64,000 nucleotides of DNA from JANXSF01 sp043745195 (GTDB lineage Bacteria > Acidobacteriota > Terriglobia > Bryobacterales > Bryobacteraceae). How positions within the stretch are numbered: position 1 is the first letter of the stretch; each line of letters starts with the position of its first letter. Location of the stretch: NCBI GenBank assembly GCA_043745195.1, contig JAYTTF010000055.1, positions 1 to 64,000 on the forward strand. The letters are read 5' to 3'. Made by a program: the position numbers and the translations under genes. Of the stretch, positions 1 through 9,259 are shown one piece after another. Below the pieces are notes generated by a model. It saw nothing but the letters and a program-made list of their open reading frames with translations. It had not been told where the DNA came from and did not search any database.

Positions 1-189
1 TGCAACTATTATGATCAGATGGTAGATTCAAGCGGTCAATTGAAAGCAGACTTGGCAGCGGACGGATTGCATCCAAACGCAGAGGGCTACAAAATCATGG
101 TTTCTGCGGCTCAGGCGGCCATTGACCGCGCCCTGGCAGTTTCAAATCCAATGCAACAAAAAAGGACGAAGAAACGTCCACCCTATTAA
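1..189 (+). CDS. C-terminal end of an SGNH/GDSL-type hydrolase (5' truncated by window edge)
   Basis: Frame 1 is open from the first base to TAA at 187-189 and gives the last 62 residues of a protein. It contains DGLHPNAEGY, which matches block V of SGNH/GDSL esterases, where the Asp and His (D-x-x-H) belong to the catalytic triad. The tail is basic and ends KKRPPY. SGNH proteins act on esters of lipids or on acylated sugars; the substrate cannot be told from this fragment. The next gene starts 8 bases downstream, so the two may be co-transcribed. The family call rests on one motif with its usual C-terminal placement. Confidence 0.7.
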   Translation, partial: CNYYDQMVDSSGQLKADLAADGLHPNAEGYKIMVSAAQAAIDRALAVSNPMQQKRTKKRPPY

Positions 190-197
190 GGATTCCT

Positions 198-1274
198 GTG
201 TTTCGACTTTTTATATTACTCGCGGTTCTTTCGGTTAGTGCCTTCGGGCAAATGAAGATGACAGTAGCTCAACTGAAGAGCTTCATTTCGTCTTCGAAGC
301 AATTGAAACACGACGATAAAAAAGTAGCCGAGTACTTGAAGAAATTCAAGATGGCGGAGAAGCTGGATGACGGCACGATCGACGAATTGTTGGCAACCGG
401 CGCAGGGCCCAAGACTGTTGATGTATTGCGCGAAATGCGGGATGCAAGTAAGGCACTTCCGGTAGCCAGGATCGCACCCGTTGCTGTGGTCACAGAGGGA
501 GCGGGGATTCCAGCGCCATCGACTGAAGACCAACGCAAGGTATTACGGCAGGCAACGGAGTTCGCAATGAACTATACAAAGCAGTTGCCTCATTTCACTT
601 GCGTTCAAATTACGCGACGGTTTTATGATCCATCTGGTTTGGAGTTCTGGCAACGGGCCGACATACTCAACGCGAAGCTCAGTTTTTTTGAACAGAAAGA
701 AACGTACAAGCTGATGAGTGTCAATGGGCAAATCCCAAAGTTAGATATGTCAATGGAGCAAGTTGGCGGAAGTACGTCGAGTGGCGAATTCGGATCCCTG
801 CTCAAGATGATTTTTGAAGATAAGACATATGCAAAGTTTCAGTGGGAGCGTTGGGGAAAATTGCGTGGACGGTTGGCTCATGTATACTCTTTTTTCATCG
901 CCCAACCCAATTCTGGTTACATGTTGGTCTATGAAAAAACCAAAGAATTCAAGCCTGCATTGCGGGGCACTGTATTCGTTGACAATGACACACAAATGAT
1001 TCTTAGGCTCACTTTTGACGCTGTGGATTTGCCGCCATCGTTTCCGATCCAAGGAACAAATGTGATGCTTGATTATGATTTTCAAACGCTCACTGACCAG
1101 ACTTTTCTCTTACCGTTGCGTGCCGAATTAAAAAGCAGATCAGGCAAGCTTTTGACTAAGAACGAAATTGAGTTCCGTCTCTATCAAAGGTTTGGAGCTG
1201 ATATCAACATCAAATTTGATATACCCGATGCACTTCCTGAATCACAAACCAAGGAACAGCCAATCAAGCCCTAG
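198..1274 (+). CDS. Secreted protein of unknown function
   Basis: 358 residues, GTG start at 198, with AAGGA about 6 bases upstream overlapping the end of the previous gene. The first ~18 residues (MFRLFILLAVLSVSAFGQ) form a clear signal peptide, so the product is probably periplasmic or surface exposed. Residues ~20-90 are helical and lysine-rich; the C-terminal two thirds look beta-rich. I recognise no catalytic motif or family. Similar-looking secreted unknowns are frequent in acidobacterial genomes. A cytochrome peroxidase gene begins 11 bases after the stop, which suggests a common transcript. Function unknown. Confidence 0.75.
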   Translation: MFRLFILLAVLSVSAFGQMKMTVAQLKSFISSSKQLKHDDKKVAEYLKKFKMAEKLDDGTIDELLATGAGPKTVDVLREMRDASKALPVARIAPVAVVTEGAGIPAPSTEDQRKVLRQATEFAMNYTKQLPHFTCVQITRRFYDPSGLEFWQRADILNAKLSFFEQKETYKLMSVNGQIPKLDMSMEQVGGSTSSGEFGSLLKMIFEDKTYAKFQWERWGKLRGRLAHVYSFFIAQPNSGYMLVYEKTKEFKPALRGTVFVDNDTQMILRLTFDAVDLPPSFPIQGTNVMLDYDFQTLTDQTFLLPLRAELKSRSGKLLTKNEIEFRLYQRFGADINIKFDIPDALPESQTKEQPIKP

Positions 1275-1285
1275 GCGATTGTTCT

Positions 1286-2152
1286 ATGAAGCTGTATCTT
1301 GCATTGATGCTGGCCGCTGGACGCATTGAAGCACCTTTGGGTCTAGACGCCTATTTACCGGTGCCAGACAGCAATCCGTTGACGTTGGAAAAAGTAGCGC
1401 TAGGACGGCGCCTCTTCTTTGAAAAACGATTGTCACGCGATGGAACAATTGCATGTGCCACCTGCCATGAACCATCTCGCAGTTATACAGATGTTTGGCC
1501 AAAATCGATTGGAGTGAATAGTCGACGAGGTGAATTTCGTAGTCCGCGGATTATTAATCGGGTATATGGGAAGAGCTTTTTCTGGGATGGCAGGGCGAAG
1601 TCTTTGGAAGAGCAAGTGGCGCAACCAATCAGCAATCCTTTGGAGATGGATCTTCCAGTGGCTGATGCGGTTGCAAGGCTTTCCGCAAGTGGTGAATACA
1701 ATGGGATCACGTTGGACACCCTTCGACGGGCTCTGGCAAGCTATGTTCGTACGATCCTTTCCGGGAATGCTCCTTATGACCGCTTCGTGGCCGGCGACAA
1801 AACGGCGTTGAGTGAAACGGCTAAGTTGGGTTTGAAAGTCTTTCGCGGAAAGGGTGGTTGTATTGCCTGCCACATTGGTCCAAACCTTACAGATGAAGCA
1901 CTGCATAACACTGGCGTAGGACGTGGTTCATTCAAAACGCCGACGCTGCGCGATGTGGCTCGGCAAGGTCCTTACATGCACGACGGGAGCTTATCGACAT
2001 TGGAAGATGTAATCGAGTATTACGATAAAGGCGGCAATAGAGTAGAGGGCTTGGATGCAGAAGTCCAGGAACTCCATCTGACTATTGAAGAAAAGCTTGG
2101 GCTGTTGGAATTTCTCAAAGCACTGACCGGAGTGCTGCGGGAGGGGATGTGA
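1286..2152 (+). CDS. Di-haem cytochrome c peroxidase / MauG family protein
   Basis: 288 residues. Two CxxCH haem-attachment sites are visible: CATCH at residues 57-61 and CIACH at 192-196. The PYMHDGS motif near residue 229 is the usual segment after the second haem in bacterial cytochrome c peroxidases and MauG proteins. Members reduce hydrogen peroxide in the periplasm with electrons from small cytochromes, or carry out oxidative modification of partner proteins; the sequence does not separate these. The N-terminus is hydrophobic and short (MKLYLALMLAAG), a weak signal peptide, but haem attachment requires export. The stop overlaps the GTG of the following TPR gene. Confidence 0.88.
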   Translation: MKLYLALMLAAGRIEAPLGLDAYLPVPDSNPLTLEKVALGRRLFFEKRLSRDGTIACATCHEPSRSYTDVWPKSIGVNSRRGEFRSPRIINRVYGKSFFWDGRAKSLEEQVAQPISNPLEMDLPVADAVARLSASGEYNGITLDTLRRALASYVRTILSGNAPYDRFVAGDKTALSETAKLGLKVFRGKGGCIACHIGPNLTDEALHNTGVGRGSFKTPTLRDVARQGPYMHDGSLSTLEDVIEYYDKGGNRVEGLDAEVQELHLTIEEKLGLLEFLKALTGVLREGM

Positions 2153-2997
2153 TCGGTGGGCTTCTGCTGGCTTTTCAGGTGTTTTCGCCAACTGACCCTG
2201 CCCAGTTGCGCCCGCTTTATGAACAGGCAATCGCGCAACGCAAATTGAAATTCGGGGAGACATCTGCAGAGTTCGCCGCTGCGATGGGGGACTATGGAAG
2301 ATTTTTGGCGCGCATCGCTGACACTTCCGGTGCCTCCGATTGGTTAGAACGCGCAGTAACGGTTGCAGGTCGTTTGGAAGATAAACAGGCTCTGGCGTTG
2401 ACTTTGGAGCGTACCGATCAACCTCGTGCCGAAGCTTTGCATGATGAGGTTGGCCGGAGAGCCAAGGGTGAGTTGGCGGCTGTCAGTTGGTCACGGTTTG
2501 GCGCATTACTGCAGGGACGTGGTGGTTTTCCGCAAGCGGCGAAAGCCTATCGTGCTGCCATCGATGCTTCAGCCAACGAAGAAAAGCGTGCAATTCGACT
2601 GAATGAACTCGCGCTTCTTTATAAGGGGCAGGGGAATTTGAAGGATGCGGAACCGTTGCTGAGACAGGCGGTAACACTTCAACAGAAACTGCTTGGCCCC
2701 ACTAGTCCGGAGTTGGGCGCGACGCTGAACAATCTTTCCGGACTGCTGTTGGATGCCAAGAGACCTGCTGAAGCTGAACCGTTGGCACGAAGGGCTCTTG
2801 GCATTTTCGATGGAACTCTTGGACGAATGCACGTGCGCACGGGGATCGCGGTCAGCAATCTTGCCGATGTGTTGATGGCTCGTGGAGCTGCGGTGCAGGC
2901 GGTTAAATTCTATCAAAGGGCCTTGGCAATTTTTGAAAAAGAATTGGGGCCGGAGCATCCATGGACGCGGGATGTTCGTCAAGCGATTGCTCAATAA
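2149..2997 (+). CDS. Tetratricopeptide-repeat protein
   Basis: 282 residues, GTG start overlapping the TGA of the peroxidase gene by four bases (GTGA), so translation is probably coupled. The region from about residue 120 onward carries TPR units of the kinesin-light-chain-like type: LGPTSPELGATLNNLSGLL, then a unit with TGIAVSNLADVL, then LGPEHPWTRDV. The N-terminus (GGLLLAFQVFSP) could be a short signal peptide. TPRs are protein-binding scaffolds; the partner is unknown, though the overlap suggests work with the peroxidase. It is the last gene of this plus-strand run. Confidence 0.8.
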   Translation: MIGGLLLAFQVFSPTDPAQLRPLYEQAIAQRKLKFGETSAEFAAAMGDYGRFLARIADTSGASDWLERAVTVAGRLEDKQALALTLERTDQPRAEALHDEVGRRAKGELAAVSWSRFGALLQGRGGFPQAAKAYRAAIDASANEEKRAIRLNELALLYKGQGNLKDAEPLLRQAVTLQQKLLGPTSPELGATLNNLSGLLLDAKRPAEAEPLARRALGIFDGTLGRMHVRTGIAVSNLADVLMARGAAVQAVKFYQRALAIFEKELGPEHPWTRDVRQAIAQ

Positions 2998-3046
2998 TTT
3001 GTCACCAAAGAAATAGGGAAACACGCGGGCTGTCCCCATATTAAAG

Positions 3047-3901
3047 TCATGGGCGTAAATTGCTCTTGCGGTAAATTCCTATCCAATGATTAGTAAAAGC
3101 AAGTTTCGATTGCGGACGCACTTGGGGCATGTGGCATCCGGTACAAGTCTTCCCCATTACCGCTACGGTTTTGTGACTTGGCTTAGCGTGGCAATTGGTG
3201 CAAAATGCGTCGTAACCTGTAAGGGCTAATGGTTCGTGGGGCTTGTGGCATGTGATGCAATTCAGGGCCCCGTTGGATTTTTGAAAGCAGGCACTTTGAT
3301 TGAGATAAATCGGCTGGTGGCGGGTGTTCCATGGTTTGGTCCAATCGGTGTCTTCGCCCGGTTTGCGATGGCAGTTGCCGCAGAAATCGTTCATGGCCTC
3401 CGCGTTCAACTGCGATGGGTTGAAGATGGCAAGTTTGCTGCCCCCTTGTTCAATATGGCTGGCTCCTGGGCCATGGCAAGATTCGCAACGCACGCCGTGT
3501 TCTGTGGGTTGAATGGCGAAAGATTCTGTGAGCTTCAAGGGGCCAGTGGAATGGCATTGGAAGCACTTCATGATTTGTGAGCCTGGGTCAGTTATGCGGT
3601 ATTGAACGCCGCGCGAATTCGTGTGGCCTGGGGTAAGATCCTTCACTCCCTTGAAATCGCTCTGACCGTGCTCCAGATAGAATTCATAGTTCAGTTTGCT
3701 GACTGGTGTGATGGCTTGTACGCCCGCGCCAAAGTTCCAGAGTGTTGGGCCGCCGGACAGTGCTTTGGCATGGCCTGATTGCGATTGCGCAGCGTATTGG
3801 GCTGGGTGACAAGCTTTGCAAGCGATGGCCCCGGCGTATTGACCGCTTATTGTAACTGTTGCGGACAGAACAAATACGGTTAAGATTGCGTTTCGATTCA
3901 T
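3047..3901 (-). CDS. Seven-haem c-type cytochrome
   Basis: 284 residues from ATG at 3901. Seven CxxCH motifs stand at residues 28, 113, 139, 174, 215, 234 and 253, and a signal peptide covers residues 1-20 (AILTVFVLSATVTISG). The spacing and the GVRCESCHGPGASH segment match the cytochrome c554/NrfB-like multihaem family, which moves electrons in the periplasm or at the outer membrane. An upstream in-frame GTG at 3940 would add 13 residues, but it lies inside a terminator-like hairpin (3915-3937), so I prefer ATG 3901. Electron donor and acceptor are not evident. Confidence 0.88.
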   Translation of the reverse strand: MNRNAILTVFVLSATVTISGQYAGAIACKACHPAQYAAQSQSGHAKALSGGPTLWNFGAGVQAITPVSKLNYEFYLEHGQSDFKGVKDLTPGHTNSRGVQYRITDPGSQIMKCFQCHSTGPLKLTESFAIQPTEHGVRCESCHGPGASHIEQGGSKLAIFNPSQLNAEAMNDFCGNCHRKPGEDTDWTKPWNTRHQPIYLNQSACFQKSNGALNCITCHKPHEPLALTGYDAFCTNCHAKPSHKTVAVMGKTCTGCHMPQVRPQSKLAFTNHWIGIYRKSNLRP

Positions 3902-3914
3902 GGCCAAAAGAATA

Positions 3915-3937
3915 AGGGGACCCCTAGGAAGTCCCCT
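3915..3937 (-). terminator. Rho-independent terminator of the TonB receptor gene
   Basis: On the minus strand AGGGGAC pairs perfectly with GTCCCCT across a 9-base loop and is followed by TATTCTTTT. It lies 28 bases after the stop of the TonB receptor gene (3965-7399) and just before the cytochrome ATG at 3901. It should separate these two same-strand genes. Confidence 0.7.
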
Positions 3938-3964
3938 CACTGTAACGCAATTTACTCAATCAAT

Positions 3965-6900
3965 CTAGAAGGAAAATCTCCCGCTGAATTGAATTTGACG
4001 GCCGAGGATACCGCCACGTTGAGCAGTGATCTTGCCGAAGGTTGCAGGGGTGTTCACGTCGGTGCCAGGATCGGCACCGGTGAAACTGTTGGTTAAGTTG
4101 TAGGCCTCCACCTTGAATTCAAATTTGAAGTTTTCGCTGATCTTTCGGATTGGGAAAACTTTGCCAAGCGTGAGATCGGTGTTGGCGTAGCGTGGTCCTT
4201 TGATTTTGGAGTATTGCAGCGGGTTTTCGCGGCGCGTGAAAGCCGGAATCCTGGAGAACTTCGTTGTGTCGAACCATTGAGCGTTGGTTGGGGTTGCAAC
4301 GGAGGGATCGGCACCGTTCACAACCATGCTTCCAAAGCGCAAGAAGTTCCCAGTATTGATCTGATAGAGGCCACTGATGGACCATCCACCAAGTACTCCG
4401 TCTACAAATGTATTGGCCCCGGTCATGAATTTCCGACCTTTGCCGAAGGGCACTTCGTAAATGGCGGCGGCCGTCAGTCGCTGTTTAGGATTGCGGCCTG
4501 GCTGCCAGGTTAGCTTGTTGTCGTAGTAGTCCACGTTGTCGTAGAATTCTGTGTTCCGTTCACTGTTGTAGTTGTAACCCAGCACAAAATTGAAACCGTT
4601 TGTGAACGGCCGTTGCACTTGTACTTGCAATGCCTTGTAACGGTTGTCGAGTCCGCCAATCAACGACTCGGTGAGCGAGCCATATTGTGGGTAGGGACGA
4701 AGTAGCTGGTCCGTTGCGATATTGGACTGTGTGCGGAGTTGTCCGGGCATCTTCTCGATTGGTAATACATTGAAGAACGGATTCGGCACAGATGCCGTGG
4801 TGGCGTTCTGGTTCTTGAAACCAATGCGAGGATCCACTAAATTGTAATCCCTGGTGAAAGGAGAGTTGCGGCCAAGGTTCATAAAGAATGTAACGTCAGC
4901 CAGCATCTTGCCTGGAAGCTGGCGCTGGACACTGATGTTGAATCGGTCATTGACACCGGCGTCGAAATTCTGCGTGTACCAGGTTGCTGGTCCTCCCAGA
5001 TTCGTGTAGGTTCCAAAAGTCTTTCCAGTGACAGGAACCAGTCCGCCAGGATAAGGATTGGATAACGATGCTTGAGGCACGCCTTGCAATGGCGCAACAA
5101 CTGTAGTTGCTGCGTCGAATCCGGGAAGGTTCAAACTACCCAGAATATTAAGGCCGTCGGTAAGGGTGGAGGGGACAATGTAGCGAGCCCAGCCAGCGCG
5201 AATCGCCGTGGAATTATTTAACTTATAGGCAAGGCCTATGCGCGGCATCAGCAGTGTCTTTTGAGGGTTCCAGGAGCCTGTATTTTTGTCATTCGTGAAC
5301 TGCCATGCTCCGTTATAAATGGGAGCAGCCGTGCGCTGCGCTGTTACTGATGCCGGCAATACAGGTGCTTTGGCTCCCTGGAATTCAGGAATGGGTTGGG
5401 TTAAATCGAGGAAGCGAGATTGCCGCTGATCGGGGTCTGTTAGTGGACTGAAGTACTCGTAACGGAGGCCCAAGTTCAGAGTAAGTTTCTGGCTGATCTT
5501 GTAGTCGTCCTGGAAGAACAAGCCATAGAAGTTGCTGCGTGGGCGCTGAATCGGTATGGAACGAATGTCTGAACCATTGTCTAAAGCGCCAAGAAGGAAT
5601 GTGGCCCAACCATTTCCGTTGCGAGCCGTGACAGGTGCGTTAAAAGTTTCGGCGGTTAAGGCCGGACCAAACGTGTAGTTCATGAATCTAGGGCGCGCTG
5701 CATTCACAGCTTCGCGGCGGAACTCAACGCCAACTTTGGTGTAATGTCGCCCGATGTTCTTGGACATCTTTGTTTCTAAATTGAAGCTGTTGGGTTCCTG
5801 GTACCAGTAATTGGCCTTGCCCAATGCGGTGTTTGTAAGTTGATTGACAGTGATGCCGGGATAGTAAATATCAGGAAGATCGGCCAAATAGCCCTTGTAA
5901 AAAGGATTGTTTGGCCAGAACCGTTCCAGTTCGCTGGCTTTTAGAGTCTTGTCGGGGACGCCGAAAGAATCGACGATGCCGTTATAGGCACCGCGAACGT
6001 TCAACAATGTTGTGGAATTCAAGGTGTAGACAGCGTCACCAGAGAAGCTTCGGGCGTGGCGCTTGGAACCGTCGACGGCCCATGCCGGAGATCCGCCGGT
6101 GTAATCGTCCGAGCGGGTGAACGTTCGGAATTGATTGTAGCGGCCGAACATTTTCAATTTGTCGGAAACATTCCAATCGAGACGGTCGGAGAAGTTCCAA
6201 TACTTAAATCGGTTGGCGTAATCGGTTGCAAAATTATTTAAGCCGGAAATATCGCGGCCGGGGTTGTTCTGCTTGTAAAGGTCGCCCATGATAATTTTTG
6301 AAGTGGGATCGATACGGCTAGGTGGGATCAAGTTTCCAGCGAAAGGTGTACGGGAAGCGACGTTGTTTAAAACTTTGGTGGTGTATGGGTCGTAAATAGT
6401 TCTAACGGAGCCGTCTGCCAGCAGGGTTTTTGAAAAGTCACCACCGCGTTCAATGGTGGTGGGTAGGGTGGATTGAACGGTGAGTGGATTGATGGTTCGC
6501 CAGGCTTCATAGGAGAAGAAGTTGAAAATCTTATTCTTCTTAATTGGTCCGCCGACAACGCCGCCCCAGGTGTGTTGACGGGTTAGGTTCGGAGTGTGAT
6601 TCAAAGAATTGGCGGCAGCATTGATTGCAGGATTACGGCCGAGATAATAGGTAGTGCCGTGGAATTCATTTGTACCGGACTTCATTGACACGCTGAGGAC
6701 GCCGCCAGCCGAGTGGCCGAATTCAGCGTCAACCGCATTCTGCTGAAGGTTCACTTCAGACACTGCGTCCATAGGAGGAGTATAAGAGGACTTCTGTGTG
6801 GTCATGGACGGGGAACCGTCCATAATAATGTCGTTCTTGGTGCTGGTGTTGCCGCCAACGTCGATTTGCGAAGCGGCCCAATGATGAAAAGGGCTCTGTT

Positions 6901-7399
6901 CTGTAGAAGACCGCAATACAGTGGCAGGATTCAGTGTGGCCAACAGGAAAGGGTTGCGATGAATAATTGGGAGGTTGTTGGTCATCTTTGTATCCAGCGT
7001 TAAGCCCATGGTTGATGTGTTGAATTGAACAGCGATGGGGGTGGCTTCAACGGTGACCGAGTCCCGGGTTGCCCCAAGCTCCAAAACAGCATTGACGGAA
7101 ACGTCGCCGCGCGCTTGAACTAGAATTGCTTTTTGGATGTACTTCTTGAAACCTTGCAATTCCACGCTAACCTGATAGTTGCCTGGAATCACAAAGTCAA
7201 ACAGATACTGGCCTGATGCATTGGTGCTTGCAGTTGCCTGGACACCGGTGTTTTCATTGAGGAGTTGAATACTGGCGCCGGCGATGACGGCTTGCGAGGC
7301 GTCAGTTACGGTTCCTTGGACTTTCGCACGGGAATCCTGAGCGCAGACGGGCACTAAAAACAGTGCTACGCCGACGAGGGCTGCGAGACATGAGCGCAT
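3965..7399 (-). CDS. TonB-dependent receptor, Oar-like, with carboxypeptidase-regulatory domain
   Basis: 1,144 residues with a signal peptide (residues 1-20, ending VCA). Residues ~25-115 form a CarboxypepD_reg-like beta-sandwich (VQGTVTDASQAVIAGASIQL), then a plug-like region, then a long beta-barrel rich in aromatic and Asn residues that ends GRQIQFSGRFSF, the terminal Phe being typical of outer-membrane proteins. Such receptors are numerous in Acidobacteria and import or process large polymers; the substrate is not predictable. Start is supported by a strong GGGAGG ribosome site, and a TATAAT hexamer lies on the minus strand at 7427-7432. A terminator follows at 3915-3937, so it is probably monocistronic. 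Confidence 0.92.
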   Translation of the reverse strand: MRSCLAALVGVALFLVPVCAQDSRAKVQGTVTDASQAVIAGASIQLLNENTGVQATASTNASGQYLFDFVIPGNYQVSVELQGFKKYIQKAILVQARGDVSVNAVLELGATRDSVTVEATPIAVQFNTSTMGLTLDTKMTNNLPIIHRNPFLLATLNPATVLRSSTEQSPFHHWAASQIDVGGNTSTKNDIIMDGSPSMTTQKSSYTPPMDAVSEVNLQQNAVDAEFGHSAGGVLSVSMKSGTNEFHGTTYYLGRNPAINAAANSLNHTPNLTRQHTWGGVVGGPIKKNKIFNFFSYEAWRTINPLTVQSTLPTTIERGGDFSKTLLADGSVRTIYDPYTTKVLNNVASRTPFAGNLIPPSRIDPTSKIIMGDLYKQNNPGRDISGLNNFATDYANRFKYWNFSDRLDWNVSDKLKMFGRYNQFRTFTRSDDYTGGSPAWAVDGSKRHARSFSGDAVYTLNSTTLLNVRGAYNGIVDSFGVPDKTLKASELERFWPNNPFYKGYLADLPDIYYPGITVNQLTNTALGKANYWYQEPNSFNLETKMSKNIGRHYTKVGVEFRREAVNAARPRFMNYTFGPALTAETFNAPVTARNGNGWATFLLGALDNGSDIRSIPIQRPRSNFYGLFFQDDYKISQKLTLNLGLRYEYFSPLTDPDQRQSRFLDLTQPIPEFQGAKAPVLPASVTAQRTAAPIYNGAWQFTNDKNTGSWNPQKTLLMPRIGLAYKLNNSTAIRAGWARYIVPSTLTDGLNILGSLNLPGFDAATTVVAPLQGVPQASLSNPYPGGLVPVTGKTFGTYTNLGGPATWYTQNFDAGVNDRFNISVQRQLPGKMLADVTFFMNLGRNSPFTRDYNLVDPRIGFKNQNATTASVPNPFFNVLPIEKMPGQLRTQSNIATDQLLRPYPQYGSLTESLIGGLDNRYKALQVQVQRPFTNGFNFVLGYNYNSERNTEFYDNVDYYDNKLTWQPGRNPKQRLTAAAIYEVPFGKGRKFMTGANTFVDGVLGGWSISGLYQINTGNFLRFGSMVVNGADPSVATPTNAQWFDTTKFSRIPAFTRRENPLQYSKIKGPRYANTDLTLGKVFPIRKISENFKFEFKVEAYNLTNSFTGADPGTDVNTPATFGKITAQRGGILGRQIQFSGRFSF

Positions 7400-7521
7400 G
7401 AGTTTGCCTCCCTGGCAAAATTGTAGATTATATAGAGATATCCTATTTAACAGACTTAAGTCAATCGGGAATAGGCCTTATTTCGGTTGAGCGCAGCTCA
7501 ACAAAGGTTAATTTGTGTTAA

Positions 7522-8019
7522 ATGATAGATAAGAAGATTCTGGTTGTAGTCACTGGCGGTACTTTCGACAAGGAGTATGACGAACTGACGGCCAAACTGC
7601 TGTTTAAGGAAACGCATGTTGAGGACATGCTGGTATTGGGCCGGTGTCGAGTGGATGTGGAAATTAGTCGGCTGATGATGATTGATAGTTTAGAAATGAC
7701 GGGCGAACATCGGCGAAGCATCCTGGATGAATGTCGGAACGCTGCTGCCCAGCGGATTGTGGTGACTCATGGCACTGATACGATGCAACAGACTGCAGCT
7801 GTGTTAGGGGAAGCGAACTTGGATAAAACGGTGGTGCTGACCGGGGCAATGGTACCGTACAAATTCGGAAGTTCCGATGGGATGTTTAATCTTGGTTGTG
7901 CTATGGCCTTTGTTCAAGTGTTGCAGGCTGGAGTTTACGTGGCAATGAACGGACGATACTTTCCCTGGAATGCAGTACGCAAGAACCGGGAACAGGGAAT
8001 TTTCGAAGGGCCTACTTAG
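7522..8019 (+). CDS. Short L-asparaginase-type amidohydrolase (N-terminal domain only)
   Basis: 165 residues, about half the length of a classical L-asparaginase (~330). It keeps the N-terminal active-site pieces: TGGTFD at ~11-16, THGTDTM near residue 86 and LTGAM plus SSDG further on. The C-terminal domain is absent and the protein ends neatly at a stop, with no recognisable missing half downstream. Single-domain asparaginase homologues of about this length are known in other bacteria, so this is probably a real short form. Substrate is unproven. The 3' end overlaps the convergent cfa gene by 8 bases. There is no strong ribosome site before the ATG. Confidence 0.8.
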   Translation: MIDKKILVVVTGGTFDKEYDELTAKLLFKETHVEDMLVLGRCRVDVEISRLMMIDSLEMTGEHRRSILDECRNAAAQRIVVTHGTDTMQQTAAVLGEANLDKTVVLTGAMVPYKFGSSDGMFNLGCAMAFVQVLQAGVYVAMNGRYFPWNAVRKNREQGIFEGPT

Positions 8020-9259
8020 CGGCAAAACTGCGGGCGCGTATGGCTTCTACCGGCTCACCCATCATGGCTTCCTGTGCGTAAGCTTTAAGGAACATTACTT
8101 GGGTTGTGCTGACGTGCCGCTCCAGGAATGCGCCTTCGCAGTATGCGAGGTAAAACTCCCACATTGAGAGGAAGCGTTCATCGAAACCGAGTCTGATGAC
8201 TTCACCGCGATGGGACAAGAAACGCCGCCGCCATTCGCGAAGAGTCATGGCATAGTGCGCGCCCATATCCTCGGCATTGAAAAGCGTAAGGCGGGTTGCG
8301 CGGGCAGTGGACTTGAGAATTTCGGCCATACTGGCCAATTCACCGCCAGGGAAAATGTATTTTTGAATCCAATCGCAGGAGCGTTGATACGCGGGGAATT
8401 TTTGATCGATCATGGTGATGGTCTGCATCAGCATGGAACCGTTGGGAGCCAGCAGGCGGTCGCAGGTGGCGAAAAACTCATCGTAGAAGGCCAGACCGAC
8501 TGCCTCAAACATTTCAACGCTTACAATTTTGTCAAAAGAACCTTCCAGCTTTCGGTAATCCTGCAGCAGAAGGTGAATGCGTACTCCAGCAGGATCGAAA
8601 GCCTTGAATCGCTCGCTGGCCAAATCGAATTGCTGCCGGCTGATGGTGGTTGTTGTGACGTGCGCACCATAGTGCCTGGCAGCATGGAGAGCGAAGCCAC
8701 CCCAACCTGTACCGATTTCCAGAATTCTATCTCCTGGTTTCAAGTCCAACTTACGGCAAATACGGTCCAATTTTTGAGACTGTGCCGTTTCCAAGGAATC
8801 ACCGGTGGATTCGTACCAGGCGCAGGAATACATCATGTTCTTATCAAGGAACAAGCGGAAGAAATCATTCGACAGATCGTAATGGGCTGCAATATTCTTC
8901 CTGCTGTTGGTGATGGAATTCGACCGCAACGCGTGGGCAAGACGGTTAGCGAAGCGGCTGACTGCGCTGAATAGGGCACTGTTGGTTTCAAGGTGATCCA
9001 GATTACGAACGGCCAAGCGAATGACGCTGACAACGTCGGGAGAAGTCCATTCGCCGGCCATGAAGGATTCGCCGATGCCGATATCCCCATTGAGCAATGC
9101 ACGGCGAAAGAAGAGGGGATGGTGCACGTGAATCACAGCGCGAAGGGAATCAGATTTGACACCAAACTGGTGGTGGGTGCCATTGTAGATTAGTTCAAGG
9201 GATCCTTTTTTTAAACCTTTTAGGGTTCTTAAGAAAATGGATTCAAGGAAGGCGGACAT
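8012..9259 (-). CDS. Cyclopropane-fatty-acyl-phospholipid synthase family methyltransferase
   Basis: 415 residues, the standard length for this family. The N-terminal lipid-binding region is followed by KNIAAHYDLSNDFF (~121-134), the SAM-binding loop ILEIGTGWGGFA (~179-190), and YSCAWYE (~144-150), a classical CFA signature. These enzymes transfer a methylene or methyl from SAM to double bonds of membrane phospholipid acyl chains. It is the third gene of a minus-strand operon (flavin oxidase, DUF1365, this gene); its start touches the end of the DUF1365 gene. A second, more divergent CFA-like methyltransferase lies at 12900-13943. Which product forms (cyclopropane, methyl-branched or furan-type lipid) cannot be read from the sequence. 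Confidence 0.9.
   Translation of the reverse strand: MSAFLESIFLRTLKGLKKGSLELIYNGTHHQFGVKSDSLRAVIHVHHPLFFRRALLNGDIGIGESFMAGEWTSPDVVSVIRLAVRNLDHLETNSALFSAVSRFANRLAHALRSNSITNSRKNIAAHYDLSNDFFRLFLDKNMMYSCAWYESTGDSLETAQSQKLDRICRKLDLKPGDRILEIGTGWGGFALHAARHYGAHVTTTTISRQQFDLASERFKAFDPAGVRIHLLLQDYRKLEGSFDKIVSVEMFEAVGLAFYDEFFATCDRLLAPNGSMLMQTITMIDQKFPAYQRSCDWIQKYIFPGGELASMAEILKSTARATRLTLFNAEDMGAHYAMTLREWRRRFLSHRGEVIRLGFDERFLSMWEFYLAYCEGAFLERHVSTTQVMFLKAYAQEAMMGEPVEAIRARSFAAK

Noticed and set aside
3902..3940. Upstream GTG start for the multihaem cytochrome
   Set aside because: Falls inside a terminator-like hairpin and would put a non-hydrophobic stretch before the signal peptide.
8210..8974. 254-codon open frame on the plus strand inside the cfa gene
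   Set aside because: Antisense to a well-conserved CFA synthase; no ribosome site and no recognisable domain.
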